Source: a virus
Length of the DNA stretch: 56,253 nt
Virus record (IMG/VR): IMGVR_UViG_3300030451_004176
Location: 1 to 56,253 of that record
Strand: one strand, 5' to 3'
The notes under the pieces: generated by a model
What the model was told of the DNA's origin: nothing
The model's input: the letters and a program-made list of their open reading frames with translations, nothing else
Databases searched by the model: none
In this document: positions 21,767-31,300 of the stretch, one piece after another
How positions within the stretch are numbered: the stretch's first letter is position 1
How the letters are laid out: every line of letters begins with the position of its first letter
Made by a program: the position numbers and the translations under genes

Positions 21767-22967
21767 AAAAGCAACAAGCATATTAAATCATTATAAGTTT
21801 GTTTACTTAGCAATGGAAGTAAGAACAGGCAAAACATTAACAAGCCTGGATATAGCAAATAATTTTTTAAAAATTCACAATGTATTGTTTATAACTAAAA
21901 AGAAAGCTATACCATCCATTGAAGAGGATTATGAAAAGTTAAATCCCAAGTATAGTATTCGTGTAACTAATTACGAACAGCTTCATAACATTGACAAAAG
22001 GGCGTGGGACGTGGTTATAGTTGATGAAGCACATTCATTGGGCGCTTTTCCTAAACCAAGTAAAAGAGCGAAACAAGTGAAAGATATTATAATCACATCA
22101 AACCCTTACGTAATATTTTTATCAGGCACTCCTACTCCTGAAAGTTTTTCGCAATTTTATCACCAGGTGTATGGTTGCCCGAACAACCCTTTCAGCAAAT
22201 ATAAAAACTTTTATCGCTTTGCTGATGATCACGTAACTAAAAGAGATAGAATGATAAACGGGTTTAGGGTAACTGACTATAGTAAAGGAAGAGAAACTAT
22301 AAAACATTTGATGCAACCATTTACGATATCTTACACTCAAAAAGAAGCTGGATTTACATCCGAGATAAAGGAAAGGTTTTTGAATGTAGAAATTGACGAA
22401 TACATTTATGCGATGTGTGAGGAGTTAAAGCGTGAAAGAGTAGTTCAGGTAGGAGAAGAGTTTATATTGGCTGACACACCCGTTAAATTAATGTCTAAGC
22501 TACATCAAATGTATAGTGGCACGGTTAAATTTGAAAGTGGAAATACAATGGTGTTAGATACCAGCAAGGCTGAGTACATAAAAAAAACATTTCAAGGTAA
22601 AAAGATTGGCGTGTTTTACAAGTTTAAAGCAGAGCTTGATGCACTTAAAAATATTTTTGGCGATAAGCTTGTTACTGATCTGCCTTCTTTTGATGATAAT
22701 AAAGGGAATGTTATAGCACTTCAAATAGTAAGTGGAAGGGAAGGTATATCTCTTCGTAATGCAGACTACATTGTGTATTATAACATAGACTTTAGCGCGA
22801 CTAGCTATTGGCAAAGTAGAGACAGGATGACTACTAAGACAAGGCTAAACAACAAAGTATATTGGGTGTTTTCAAAAAAGGGTATTGAGCCTAGAATATA
22901 CAAGGCGGTTTCTAACAAAAAGGATTACACGCTAAGACACTTTAAAAGAGATTTATTAAGTTTGTAA
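21732..22967 (+). CDS. SF2/SNF2-like DEAH helicase
   Basis: This 411-residue helicase has a Q-like LRTYQKQI (3-10), motif I MEVRTGKT (28-35), motif II VDEAH (97-101), motif III FLSGTPTPES (about 133-142) and a late motif SYWQSRDRMTTKTR. It is smaller than cellular SNF2 proteins and matches the compact helicases of phage replication modules. It should translocate on DNA in replication or recombination. It starts inside the end of the previous gene. Confidence 0.8.
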   Translation: MELRTYQKQISKKATSILNHYKFVYLAMEVRTGKTLTSLDIANNFLKIHNVLFITKKKAIPSIEEDYEKLNPKYSIRVTNYEQLHNIDKRAWDVVIVDEAHSLGAFPKPSKRAKQVKDIIITSNPYVIFLSGTPTPESFSQFYHQVYGCPNNPFSKYKNFYRFADDHVTKRDRMINGFRVTDYSKGRETIKHLMQPFTISYTQKEAGFTSEIKERFLNVEIDEYIYAMCEELKRERVVQVGEEFILADTPVKLMSKLHQMYSGTVKFESGNTMVLDTSKAEYIKKTFQGKKIGVFYKFKAELDALKNIFGDKLVTDLPSFDDNKGNVIALQIVSGREGISLRNADYIVYYNIDFSATSYWQSRDRMTTKTRLNNKVYWVFSKKGIEPRIYKAVSNKKDYTLRHFKRDLLSL

Positions 22968-22969
22968 TT

Positions 22970-23116
22970 ATGAAAGACGTAAGAGACATAGCTGATAAAA
23001 TATCTTTTAAGTTGTTAGCAACTAATAAACATCCTGATTATGAGTGGCTTGTAAGTTATTTAATAAAACAATTAATAGATGAAAGAGAAGGAGATCAAAT
23101 TTATAGAGAACCTTAA
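22970..23116 (+). CDS. Small hypothetical protein
   Basis: This 48-residue protein begins MKDVRDIADKISFKLLATNK and contains DYEWLVSYLIKQLIDERE. It starts directly after the helicase stop (TAATTATG) and overlaps the next gene by 38 bp. No function can be assigned. Confidence 0.5.
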   Translation: MKDVRDIADKISFKLLATNKHPDYEWLVSYLIKQLIDEREGDQIYREP

Positions 23117-23477
23117 TAAAAGATTCAATAAGTATTTAGTACCATCTGAAGATGATTTCGATGTGTATGATGCATACAACGAAAACTCGATTCTGGAAAT
23201 AAAGATAAGAGATAAAGCATATGACACTAAATTTCTACAAGTAGACAAATGCTTTCAACTCTTAATGGTAGGTGAAGCAAATAAGAAAAGACCATTTTAT
23301 GTGGTCAGTGATCCTGAAGGTATATATGTGTACGACCTATTTGATCTGAAAGAAAATTTGCTAAAGAAACCAATCCATAAAATAAAATGTCCTTACAGAA
23401 CGGAATTTGCAAATAATATTTTTGTAGAGAAATATTTTTATGAATTAACAAAAGAAGAAGGGAGGTATTTTAAGTGA
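23079..23477 (+). CDS. Putative PD-(D/E)XK-like nuclease, weakly supported
   Basis: This 132-residue protein contains NSILEIKIRDKAYDTKFLQV, an E-x-K motif preceded by an Asp/Glu region and followed by a basic helix and DKCFQLL. This resembles the core of small restriction-like nucleases such as resolvases. The match is short and could be chance. A Holliday-junction or processing nuclease would fit the context. Confidence 0.45.
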   Translation: MKEKEIKFIENLNKRFNKYLVPSEDDFDVYDAYNENSILEIKIRDKAYDTKFLQVDKCFQLLMVGEANKKRPFYVVSDPEGIYVYDLFDLKENLLKKPIHKIKCPYRTEFANNIFVEKYFYELTKEEGRYFK

Positions 23478-23623
23478 AAAAAAGATCATTAAACGAGTAT
23501 CGACAATCAAAAGATTACGGTTATAAAAATCCAAAACGTAAGAAACTATCAATCAAAGAGTTATGTAAGATGTATCCGAACAATGCTGATTTGGGAGCTG
23601 CAATAAGAGAAATGTTTTTATAA
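23474..23623 (+). CDS. Small basic protein with GTG start
   Basis: This 49-residue protein begins with GTG, whose bases overlap the TGA of the upstream gene (GTGA). It is Lys-rich (KNPKRKKLSIKELCKMY) and ends AAIREMFL. The overlap suggests coupled translation. It could bind nucleic acid; function unknown. Confidence 0.45.
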   Translation: MKKRSLNEYRQSKDYGYKNPKRKKLSIKELCKMYPNNADLGAAIREMFL

Positions 23624-23629
23624 TTTTCA

Positions 23630-23637
23630 TAACTTTG
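23630..23637 (+). promoter_or_regulatory. Possible -7 element directly before 23643
   Basis: TAACTTTG matches TAnnTTTG and ends 5 nt before the ATG at 23643. Transcription would start near the ATG itself, giving a leaderless mRNA. No good TTG lies upstream, so this is tentative. Confidence 0.3.
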
Positions 23638-23642
23638 TTTTT

Positions 23643-23891
23643 ATGAAAGAATCTGAGATTCAGAATAAAAGAATAAAAGAATTAGAGCAGAAGGGATATT
23701 ACGTAATCAAATTAAAATTAACTAACAAAAACGGGATACCAGATATATTAGCTATTCCGAAGGGATCAAATGTTTTGTTCTCTGAAATAAAAAAACCTGG
23801 TAAAAAATTATCTGGACTTCAAAAGTTTAGATTGCAAGAGCTAGAACGTTATGGATTTAGAACAGAAGTATACACAGGAGATGATCTATGA
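23643..23891 (+). CDS. VRR-NUC domain nuclease
   Basis: This 82-residue protein is a minimal VRR-NUC: QNKRIKELEQKGYYVIKL, GIPDILAIPKGSNVLFSEIK (D, then E-x-K), and KKLSGLQKFRLQELERYGF with the late Gln. Such phage proteins cut DNA structures in replication or recombination, or act with methyltransferases. Size is typical of stand-alone phage forms. It precedes the gene at 23881 with an 11-bp overlap. Confidence 0.8.
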   Translation: MKESEIQNKRIKELEQKGYYVIKLKLTNKNGIPDILAIPKGSNVLFSEIKKPGKKLSGLQKFRLQELERYGFRTEVYTGDDL

Positions 23892-24282
23892 AGTAGAGGA
23901 CTACTTTATGAAAAAACTACAAAATGATTTTCAGCTAGATGTTTCTTTAAAAATAGCTGAATTAATTAATCAAACTGTGCACCAAATAAAACCAAACTCA
24001 AAAGTAGTAGAAGGTCACGATGATTTAAAAACAGCTTTACAAGAAGATATATATACGGTAGATTATTATGGAGGTGTTATCCACACTGAAAAAATTCCTA
24101 CCTTTTTTGAGTTGGAGGTAGAAACTTTACTTACAGAAGACCAGCCTCTTGTTGCTTTAATAGATATAAAAGAAGTGGAATGTGATAGATACTTAGATTT
24201 AATCAACAAAAAAAAATATCTAAATGAATCAATTAAATATAATAAAACAGAAGATAGAAGAGTTATACGATCTCAATCTTGA
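23881..24282 (+). CDS. Conserved phage protein of unknown function
   Basis: This protein is 133 residues from the ATG at 23881 (MIYEVEDYFMKKLQNDFQLD). The frame is also open from 23851, but the later start fits the end of VRR-NUC better. It is acidic, with a helical N-terminus and a beta-rich middle (EDIYTVDYYGGVIHTEKIPT, then FFELEVETLL). It overlaps the next gene by 59 bp. Function unknown. Confidence 0.55.
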   Translation: MIYEVEDYFMKKLQNDFQLDVSLKIAELINQTVHQIKPNSKVVEGHDDLKTALQEDIYTVDYYGGVIHTEKIPTFFELEVETLLTEDQPLVALIDIKEVECDRYLDLINKKKYLNESIKYNKTEDRRVIRSQS

Positions 24283-24598
24283 AAAAAAAACTCGAAAAAG
24301 AGAATACGTAGAGGCAAGAAGTTTATTTTGTAAAATCTGTAGAGACACACTCAATGTTACTTTTCAACAAATAGGAAATGTTATCAATAAAAACCACGCC
24401 ACAGCAGTTTATTATAAAAAAACTATAGAAAACTTAATGACATACGATAAGGATATCGTAAATAATTACAATGAAATTTTACAAAAACTGCATTTGGAAG
24501 AAGAAAATTTTGATCATCTTGACAAAGATGAACTAAAAACCTTAATAAAAAGTTTGAAAAAAGAAAATAAATTATTAAAATTACAACTACAAAAATGA
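24224..24598 (+). CDS. DnaA domain-IV-like DNA-binding protein with coiled coil
   Basis: This 124-residue protein has a DnaA domain-IV-like region (about 22-70): KREYVEARSLFCKICRDTLN, VTFQQIGNVINKNHATAVYY and KKTIENLM. This keeps the basic loop, the A-R-x-x-x-C/M-Y helix and the NHATAVY signature of the DnaA-box-binding helix-turn-helix. No AAA+ domain is present. A C-terminal charged coiled coil (about 85-124) could mediate self-association. It may mark the phage origin or interfere with host DnaA (inferred). Confidence 0.75.
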   Translation: MNQLNIIKQKIEELYDLNLEKKTRKREYVEARSLFCKICRDTLNVTFQQIGNVINKNHATAVYYKKTIENLMTYDKDIVNNYNEILQKLHLEEENFDHLDKDELKTLIKSLKKENKLLKLQLQK

Positions 24599-24837
24599 GA
24601 GAATTGCCCTACACTTACGATGACATAGAAAAAATAATGAACTTTTCTTCTTGGTCTAATCGAGAAAAGATTGACGAGATGTTAAGAATTGATTGTAATT
24701 TATATGCTCATTTAGGAAAAGACTCCACCAAAACAGACAAAGAAAATGTAAAGAAAAAATCTCGTAATATATATAGATCTATTAAAGCCATAGATCATTC
24801 AATGGGCGAGAGTTTTTTACAGGCTATGGATAAGTAA
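24595..24837 (+). CDS. Conserved small phage protein
   Basis: This 80-residue protein begins MRELPYTYDDIEKIMNFSSW and contains LRIDCNLYAHLGKDSTKTD and SRNIYRSIKAID. The DC..Y..LG.DST motif with the following basic helix is common in short proteins of flavobacterial phages (from memory). Function is unknown. It overlaps its upstream neighbour by 4 bp (ATGA). Confidence 0.65.
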   Translation: MRELPYTYDDIEKIMNFSSWSNREKIDEMLRIDCNLYAHLGKDSTKTDKENVKKKSRNIYRSIKAIDHSMGESFLQAMDK

Positions 24838-24838
24838 A

Positions 24839-24991
24839 ATGAATCAACACGTGACCTACGTTAACTTCGTTATGAAACAGATTAACGATTGCACTGATGC
24901 AATATATGAAGATCTTATGGATCAAGAACAGGTGGAGGTCAACAAACATTGTGATAAATTAATTAAACTTTTGCGAGACATTAAAGAATGA
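24839..24991 (+). CDS. Small acidic hypothetical protein
   Basis: This 50-residue protein begins MNQHVTYVNFVMKQINDCTD and is mostly one acidic helix with EDLMDQEQVEVNKHCDKLIK. It overlaps the HNH gene by 4 bp (ATGA). Function unknown. Confidence 0.55.
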   Translation: MNQHVTYVNFVMKQINDCTDAIYEDLMDQEQVEVNKHCDKLIKLLRDIKE

Positions 24992-25362
24992 AAGTCTGCA
25001 ACACTTGTCGCAAAAAAAAACCACTTGATCATTATTGGTCAGCAGGAATTAAAAACGGCAAGAAGTATTACAGAGCTAAATGTAAAGAGTGTTACAACAA
25101 AGTAAAAGCTCATCTTAGATATCGTAACAGAGACTGGCTCACATCTTACAAGGAGGACTTGTCGTGTTGCAAGTGTGGGTATTCTAAAAAGACTCACCCA
25201 ACCTTTAGCACCAGGGCTTTAGAGTTTCATCATAGAGAAGACAACAAAGAGTTCGAGGTAAGCAATGGTGTTCACAGCGGATTATCAATAAGCACTATCC
25301 AAGCAGAAATTGACAAATGCATTGTGGTATGCTCAAGATGTCATATGGAGATCCACTCTTAA
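24988..25362 (+). CDS. HNH endonuclease
   Basis: This 124-residue protein begins with a zinc knuckle (CNTCRKKKPLDHYW, then RAKCKECYNK) followed by CCKCGYS. The HNH core comes next: ALEFHHREDNKEFEV, a helical segment, and CIVVCSRCHMEIHS. It is a nicking or cutting endonuclease of the free-standing phage type. It could aid packaging or recombination or be a homing-like enzyme. It is the last rightward gene. Its TAA shares bases with the stop of the opposite gene at 25359. Confidence 0.8.
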   Translation: MKVCNTCRKKKPLDHYWSAGIKNGKKYYRAKCKECYNKVKAHLRYRNRDWLTSYKEDLSCCKCGYSKKTHPTFSTRALEFHHREDNKEFEVSNGVHSGLSISTIQAEIDKCIVVCSRCHMEIHS

Positions 25363-28300
25363 TTTTTGAATCTCATAAAATCTACTAAATCTACACCATT
25401 AAAATCTAATGTATCTACTGCATTTCTATACTCTTCTTCTGTCATTTTTAATGTGGCTAATCTTTTCTTTAAAGCTTCTCTGGCAGTCATTTTACTCTCT
25501 GGTGCCATTGGTATTCTTAATTTTTGACCTTTATAAAACTCATAAAATTTATCCAATTTTAACTTTTTTCTTCTAGCGTCAGACATTTTAGACACTTCAC
25601 TGTATAAAGAATTATAGAATTTTTTAGTAAGTTTTGTTTTTACATCTCTTGGTGCGTTTGAAATAATTTCTTGTTGTTCTTTTGCATTAAAACCTTTATC
25701 TGTTAATATTTGTAGAGCTTCTTTTTCAGGAACACCTCCAGCTTCAACCAAAGCTTTGTAATCTTTATGAAGCTCATTAACCATTTCTTTATACTTTTCA
25801 TTTTGATTAGTGAACTCTTCTTGAAAATCTCTAAATCTTAAAAATACTGAAGATCCTTTTATATCAGTTGGGAAAATATTTTTTAAATAACCATCCTCCC
25901 CTACAAATTGATCAAAGTTTTCAGCAAAATCATCTATTAAAACATCAAAGTTTTTTTCTAAATAATCATCAATATTATCATACCCTTCTTGCTGTAACCC
26001 TCTTTCTATAAAACTGCTGGCTGCATCTTCTATGTCTTTTTTTCTTCCACCATATTCAAACTTTCCAGCTTTATATCCAAATTGTTTTCTCATATCCACT
26101 TCAAATGGTTTAACGCCAGTCATTGATATAGCAATATCTTTAAACCCTTGATCTTTAGCTTTTTCTGCAAACTTTATAAAACCAGGTAGTATTTTTCTTT
26201 TTACATAATCAATTATAGCGTCCATTTTGACATCATCACTTGCTTCAGGTTCATATATATTTCCTCCATAATCACTTTGATTATTTATTACATTTGATAT
26301 TGTTCGAGCTAATATATCTCCTGATAAAAAGTTTTCTGCTCCACCCACTTTTAACATTTCAATTGTGTTTTGAACAATGTCTTTTTCAGGATCCCAAGCG
26401 TTCATCATTTTTATAGATGGTCCAAAAGGATTAGATGCTGTTGCATCTATATATTTATAAACACCATTTTCAATACTTAAAGGAATTATATCTGAATTTT
26501 CTTGCCAAGAAAATGTATATCTTTTAGATTGATCAAACTTGGCTTTTCCTTCTGGGGTGTTTCTATCCATATCTTCATCTTCTTGTGAAGATCCAACTAT
26601 AGCAGCAACTCCTGCAGTAGCAGCTGATATACCTGCTAATCTTTTTAACCCTATTGCTTTTATCATAGGATTAGGATCAGATATTTCTTGATAAGCTAAT
26701 TTTAAATTTTTTAATTGAATCCTAAAAGACTCATAGGTAAATGATAAGAAAGGAGAAGCTACAGGAACTGTCTTAAATCTTCTCACAAAATCAGAAATTT
26801 TAGAATAATTAGGATATATATCTTTTATTATGTCAGCTGCTTTTTTATTTATAATTTTCTTTTCTTCAGCATTTAATTTATTATAAGGTTTACCGTACTC
26901 CGCCAAAGAATATTGACCAGCTTCATTAAAGAATCCATATATTTTCCAAAAATTATCTCCAGCTTCATAAGTTTTTTTAGGAAATCCTTTAATTGCATTT
27001 ATCATTCTAGATGAAAAAGTATTTTTTTCGTTAGCAGAATCTAATAAAATATCTTCAGGAGATTTTTGTAATAAATCTTCAACCATTTCTAATCTAACAC
27101 TAGAATTTATTACACCTTCTTTTATTAAATAATTATATATATCTCTTCCATCTTTTTGAAATGTTTTAACAACATCTGGAAGTTTTAACAAATTAATATG
27201 ACCATTGTTAGCAGCTATCAAAGTGTTACCTGTAAAATTAATAGCTTGAGTTGTAGGAGATAGCACAGTTAATCCATACTTGTAATAACCTACCGATTTT
27301 TGCCACCCTCTAATTAAATTATCTTTTAACTTTTCAAACTCTGCCTTTTCTTTTATACCAGATAAATCAGGCTCGTTTAATTCGTAAGCCATTCCTTCAT
27401 TAGAATAATAAGTTTTTCCACCTACAATAAACACATTGTTATGACTTCCATCTGGATGTGCTTTTATAGCATCTTCTTGAGATTCAAATATCACATTTGT
27501 TTTTAACCCTAAATCAATAACATCTTTAATAGCTTTCATTGAAGCTACTTTTGCCGATTGAGATTGAATGGTTTGTGCAAATTGTTGTACGGCATCACCG
27601 TACTGCCCCATTAACATTCTTATTTTTAAAGGAACTCTCTTTTTTGATTTTTGTTTTACAGGATTCTTAATTCCTTTTTCTAGAATTTCTTTACCATTTT
27701 TAGAGGTATACGCTTCTATATCTCTTCTAGTGTTTTCTGCAGCTAACTCTGGGCTTTGCCCTTGCTCTATGTATTTATTAAATATATCCTGTGCTGCATT
27801 TGATAAAACATCATCTGTTACTTTTTTATACCAGTTTTTATCATTGAAAACCTGGTAACTTCTTTTTAAATAAGATCCTAAGTTTTCTTCCATTATATTG
27901 ATGGTTTCTTCATCAATCATACCTAGTGTTCTATTTAATTCAATAATATCTTTTGTGTTTTTATCAATTATAGATCTCAATTCCACACTAGCTTGAAACA
28001 CATCATCAGGCATAGATTCTGGAGTTAGTTGATCAAGTATTTTTAATTTTTCAAAAGCATCAATGGTTTCTAATCTGTCTTCTAGATTAGCTATTTTAGA
28101 ATCAATACCATCTTTTTGTTTTTGAGCTTGTTTAGATTTAGGATCTATTTCTGTTTTAGCTTTTTCTAAATCACTTATTTGATTTTCGATACTATTTTTT
28201 TCATTTTCTAAATCATTTATTACTTCTTCTTTAGTCTTAGAGCCTTCAAAAAATTCTTTTGGTACTAAGCCATTTAAGTATGCTTGAGAAGCAATTTTTG

Positions 28301-31300
28301 CTTCATTTTTATCTGATTCATTTTTTATTTTTCTTACAGCTGTATTGTAATCATTTATAGCATCAACACCTTGTTGAGATATGTAACTTCTATAACTTAT
28401 TTCAGAATCTACAATATTTTTAAATGCTTGAGGTAAAAATCTTTTACTAGTTAAAAGAACTCTATTTAAATACTCTATGGTTTCTTTAAAGTCTTTTGGT
28501 GTTGGGTTACCAGCTTTGTCTCTTCCCATAAACCAATTGTTTATTTTTCGGAATATGGATGTAAAATCAAATCCTGCTTTTTTTATTTCTTCTTCCTTTT
28601 CGATATCAGACTCCCGTACTTCTTCTTCCACTTCTTGTATACCTTCGGTTGGTTGAGCATCAAGTATATCTCCTGTTTCTTGCTTTTGAATGGCATAATT
28701 ATTAATTTTAGTTAGTAATTCATCTGCTTTAATATCTCTGTCTGTACTAATGTCAATATCTAAATCAGGTATTAATTCAGAAATTTGACTCAACTCCTCT
28801 AAGGTTAAGTTATTATCTCTAGACACAGCATAAGCAGCAATCTTTCTTGCTTCTATAATGCCGTCTTCTAGAGTTTCTTCTACCTCTTCCACTTCTTCTA
28901 CCTCTTCCACTTCTTCTACCTCTTCTGGTTTTTGTTGAGTTTCTTTGTCTTGGAGAGCTCTTTCTTTTAAAGCAGATACTTCTTTTTCAGATTGGTCAAT
29001 TATATCATCTATTTCTTGTTGCTTTGCTTTTATTAACCCATCGTACCCTCTTTGCATTCTTTTATTAGTAGCATTAGATTTTTGTTCTTCCAGCTTATTA
29101 AGCTCTAATATTTTTCTTGCAATGTCTGATTTCTGTTCTGGATCTAACCCAGGATAGGCGTTAGTTTGTTCGTAGGCATTTTTAATATCCTCAATGCGTT
29201 GCATTATATCGTTAGCCTCATCAGCAGTTAATTCTCCTTTTGCAATTTCTACTTTTAACTTAGTTTCAAAACCTTGTTTTATATCTTCGTCTTCAGCAAT
29301 AATTAAAGCCGCAGCTATTTGTTCATCTGTCGCTATGTCTGACGGACCATTTTGAGCTAGAGTAACTGCAGTGCTTACGATACCACCCGCTGCAAAACCT
29401 AAGCTACCTTCTAAAGCGGTGTCTTTCCAAAACTGTTTAGTAGATGGATTAAACTGTTCGCTTTCAGTAAACAACTCTCCTTCAGTGTTGCCTGCCAGCT
29501 TTTCCATTTCATTCAATATTTCCTGAAGCCCTTTTTGAGTCCACCCCTGTGATATTTCTGTAACAGCTTCTCCAGTTGCTCCAGTAAAAAGTTTTGCAAC
29601 TTTGTAAGGATTGCTAAATATTTCTTCAATGTGTCTAAAAAATCCACGTAAGGTAGATTTCTTTCCAGCATCCATAAAGTATTTTTTTAAAAGCTTTTCT
29701 AATACAGCACCTATTTTACCAGTAGAAAATTTAAGACCTAATCTGTCTAAATAAAAAATAGCAATACCAACTGCTGTTTTTAAAGCTAACTTGTGACTTT
29801 CTGGAATATCATCAAATAAAGGATCTGTATCCATTCTTTCTGACAACCTTTCATAAACCATTGCTGCAGAAGAAGCAGGTAATGCATTCATCATAATACC
29901 CGCAGCTGATGGTCCTAATACTAGAAAAGCAGCCGTAATGTTTCCAGCTAATTCATCAAGAACAGTTAATAACTGTCTTCCCCAATTGCCTTGTCTTCTT
30001 ATAGCTTCTATTTTTTCTTTTGGTATATCTCCTTCCAGTCCTAAAAAATCTCTTAAATCATCTGCATCTTTTCGTATTTGATTTCTTTGATCTTCATCTA
30101 ACCCGCCAAAGGGAGTCTGAAGTAAATCCAACATATGTATGTAAGCACCAAGCAAAGGATCTTGAATAGCGTCTATAAAAATTTGCGTCCAATATGCGTA
30201 TTCATCAGACAAGTTCATTTCATATGGACCTGTTTCAATTTGATACTTTCTATAGTACTCTATTTTTTGAGCAATCAAAGCAGTGGATTCATCTTGAAGC
30301 TCATCCATCACCTCTGCTTTAGCAATAATTTTTCTGCTAGTTTCTTCAATTTCTTCTTGCAGTTTCAGGTAATCATCAGCAGCTTGGTTTATTTCTTCAA
30401 ACGTTGAGTTAGGATCTCCAACAATTTTTTTTAATTCTTCTGCTTGTGTTGTTTGATCTTCTAGTTTTTTAATGTAATCTTCTCTTAAATCAAGTAGTTC
30501 TTTTTCTAATTGTACAATGTTTTTTCTAATTGCTTTTATCTCCTCTAAGTCTATTTGCTCATCTACTTCACTTCTTACTTTTTGTATTTCTGTTCTTTCT
30601 GAACGAGCATTTTTTTCAATGAATTTTTTTAACTTCTCTTTTTCCTTTTTTATTTTTCTTCTTTGCTTTTCAGGTTTTATTGGTTTTAAAGCTAAATCTC
30701 CATCTCCTCCACCTGTAAATATTTTCCCTATAGGACCCAAATCAACATCGGTTCTGGCTATATTTAAATCAATTGTTATTTCATCCGTTACATTACCATC
30801 TTCATCAACCGCCTTTACAATCATTGAGTCTCCAATACCTGATTGCTCCGCTTCAATACCATAGTCATTATAAATAGAGTTTACAAATGGAACTGAGTCT
30901 TCTTCATCACTGGTTATTATCTGATCTCCAATAGGTGTATCCAAAACTTTTGTGGGGGCTTCACCTGATTCTGTTTCATCAAAAGCTTTGTCAATTTCAG
31001 CTGTACTATATCTAGTGGTTATGTCTGAGTCAGGGTGTAATCTACGATGGGAATTTACTTTTTCTTTAAACTCATCTTTCTTTACTTCTTTGTCTACTCT
31101 TTTCGTTTCTTCTAATACTGTTTTCTGCAGCTCTGTAGGTTCCTTTCCTTCTGCAGTAGGTAATACTATAGACTCCTCAATGACAACTTCTTTTTCATTT
31201 CCTTCTGGGTCGGTGTATGTAGCTTTAACTACATCTTTCATTTCTTCAACTTCACTAACGTCTTTATAAAGCTCTAACTGTTGTTTCTTATCTTCTCTTC

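Noticed and set aside
24077-24085. Perfect DnaA box TTATCCACA
   Set aside because: It is a single copy inside a coding frame, and one 9-mer match in 56 kb on two strands is near chance expectation.
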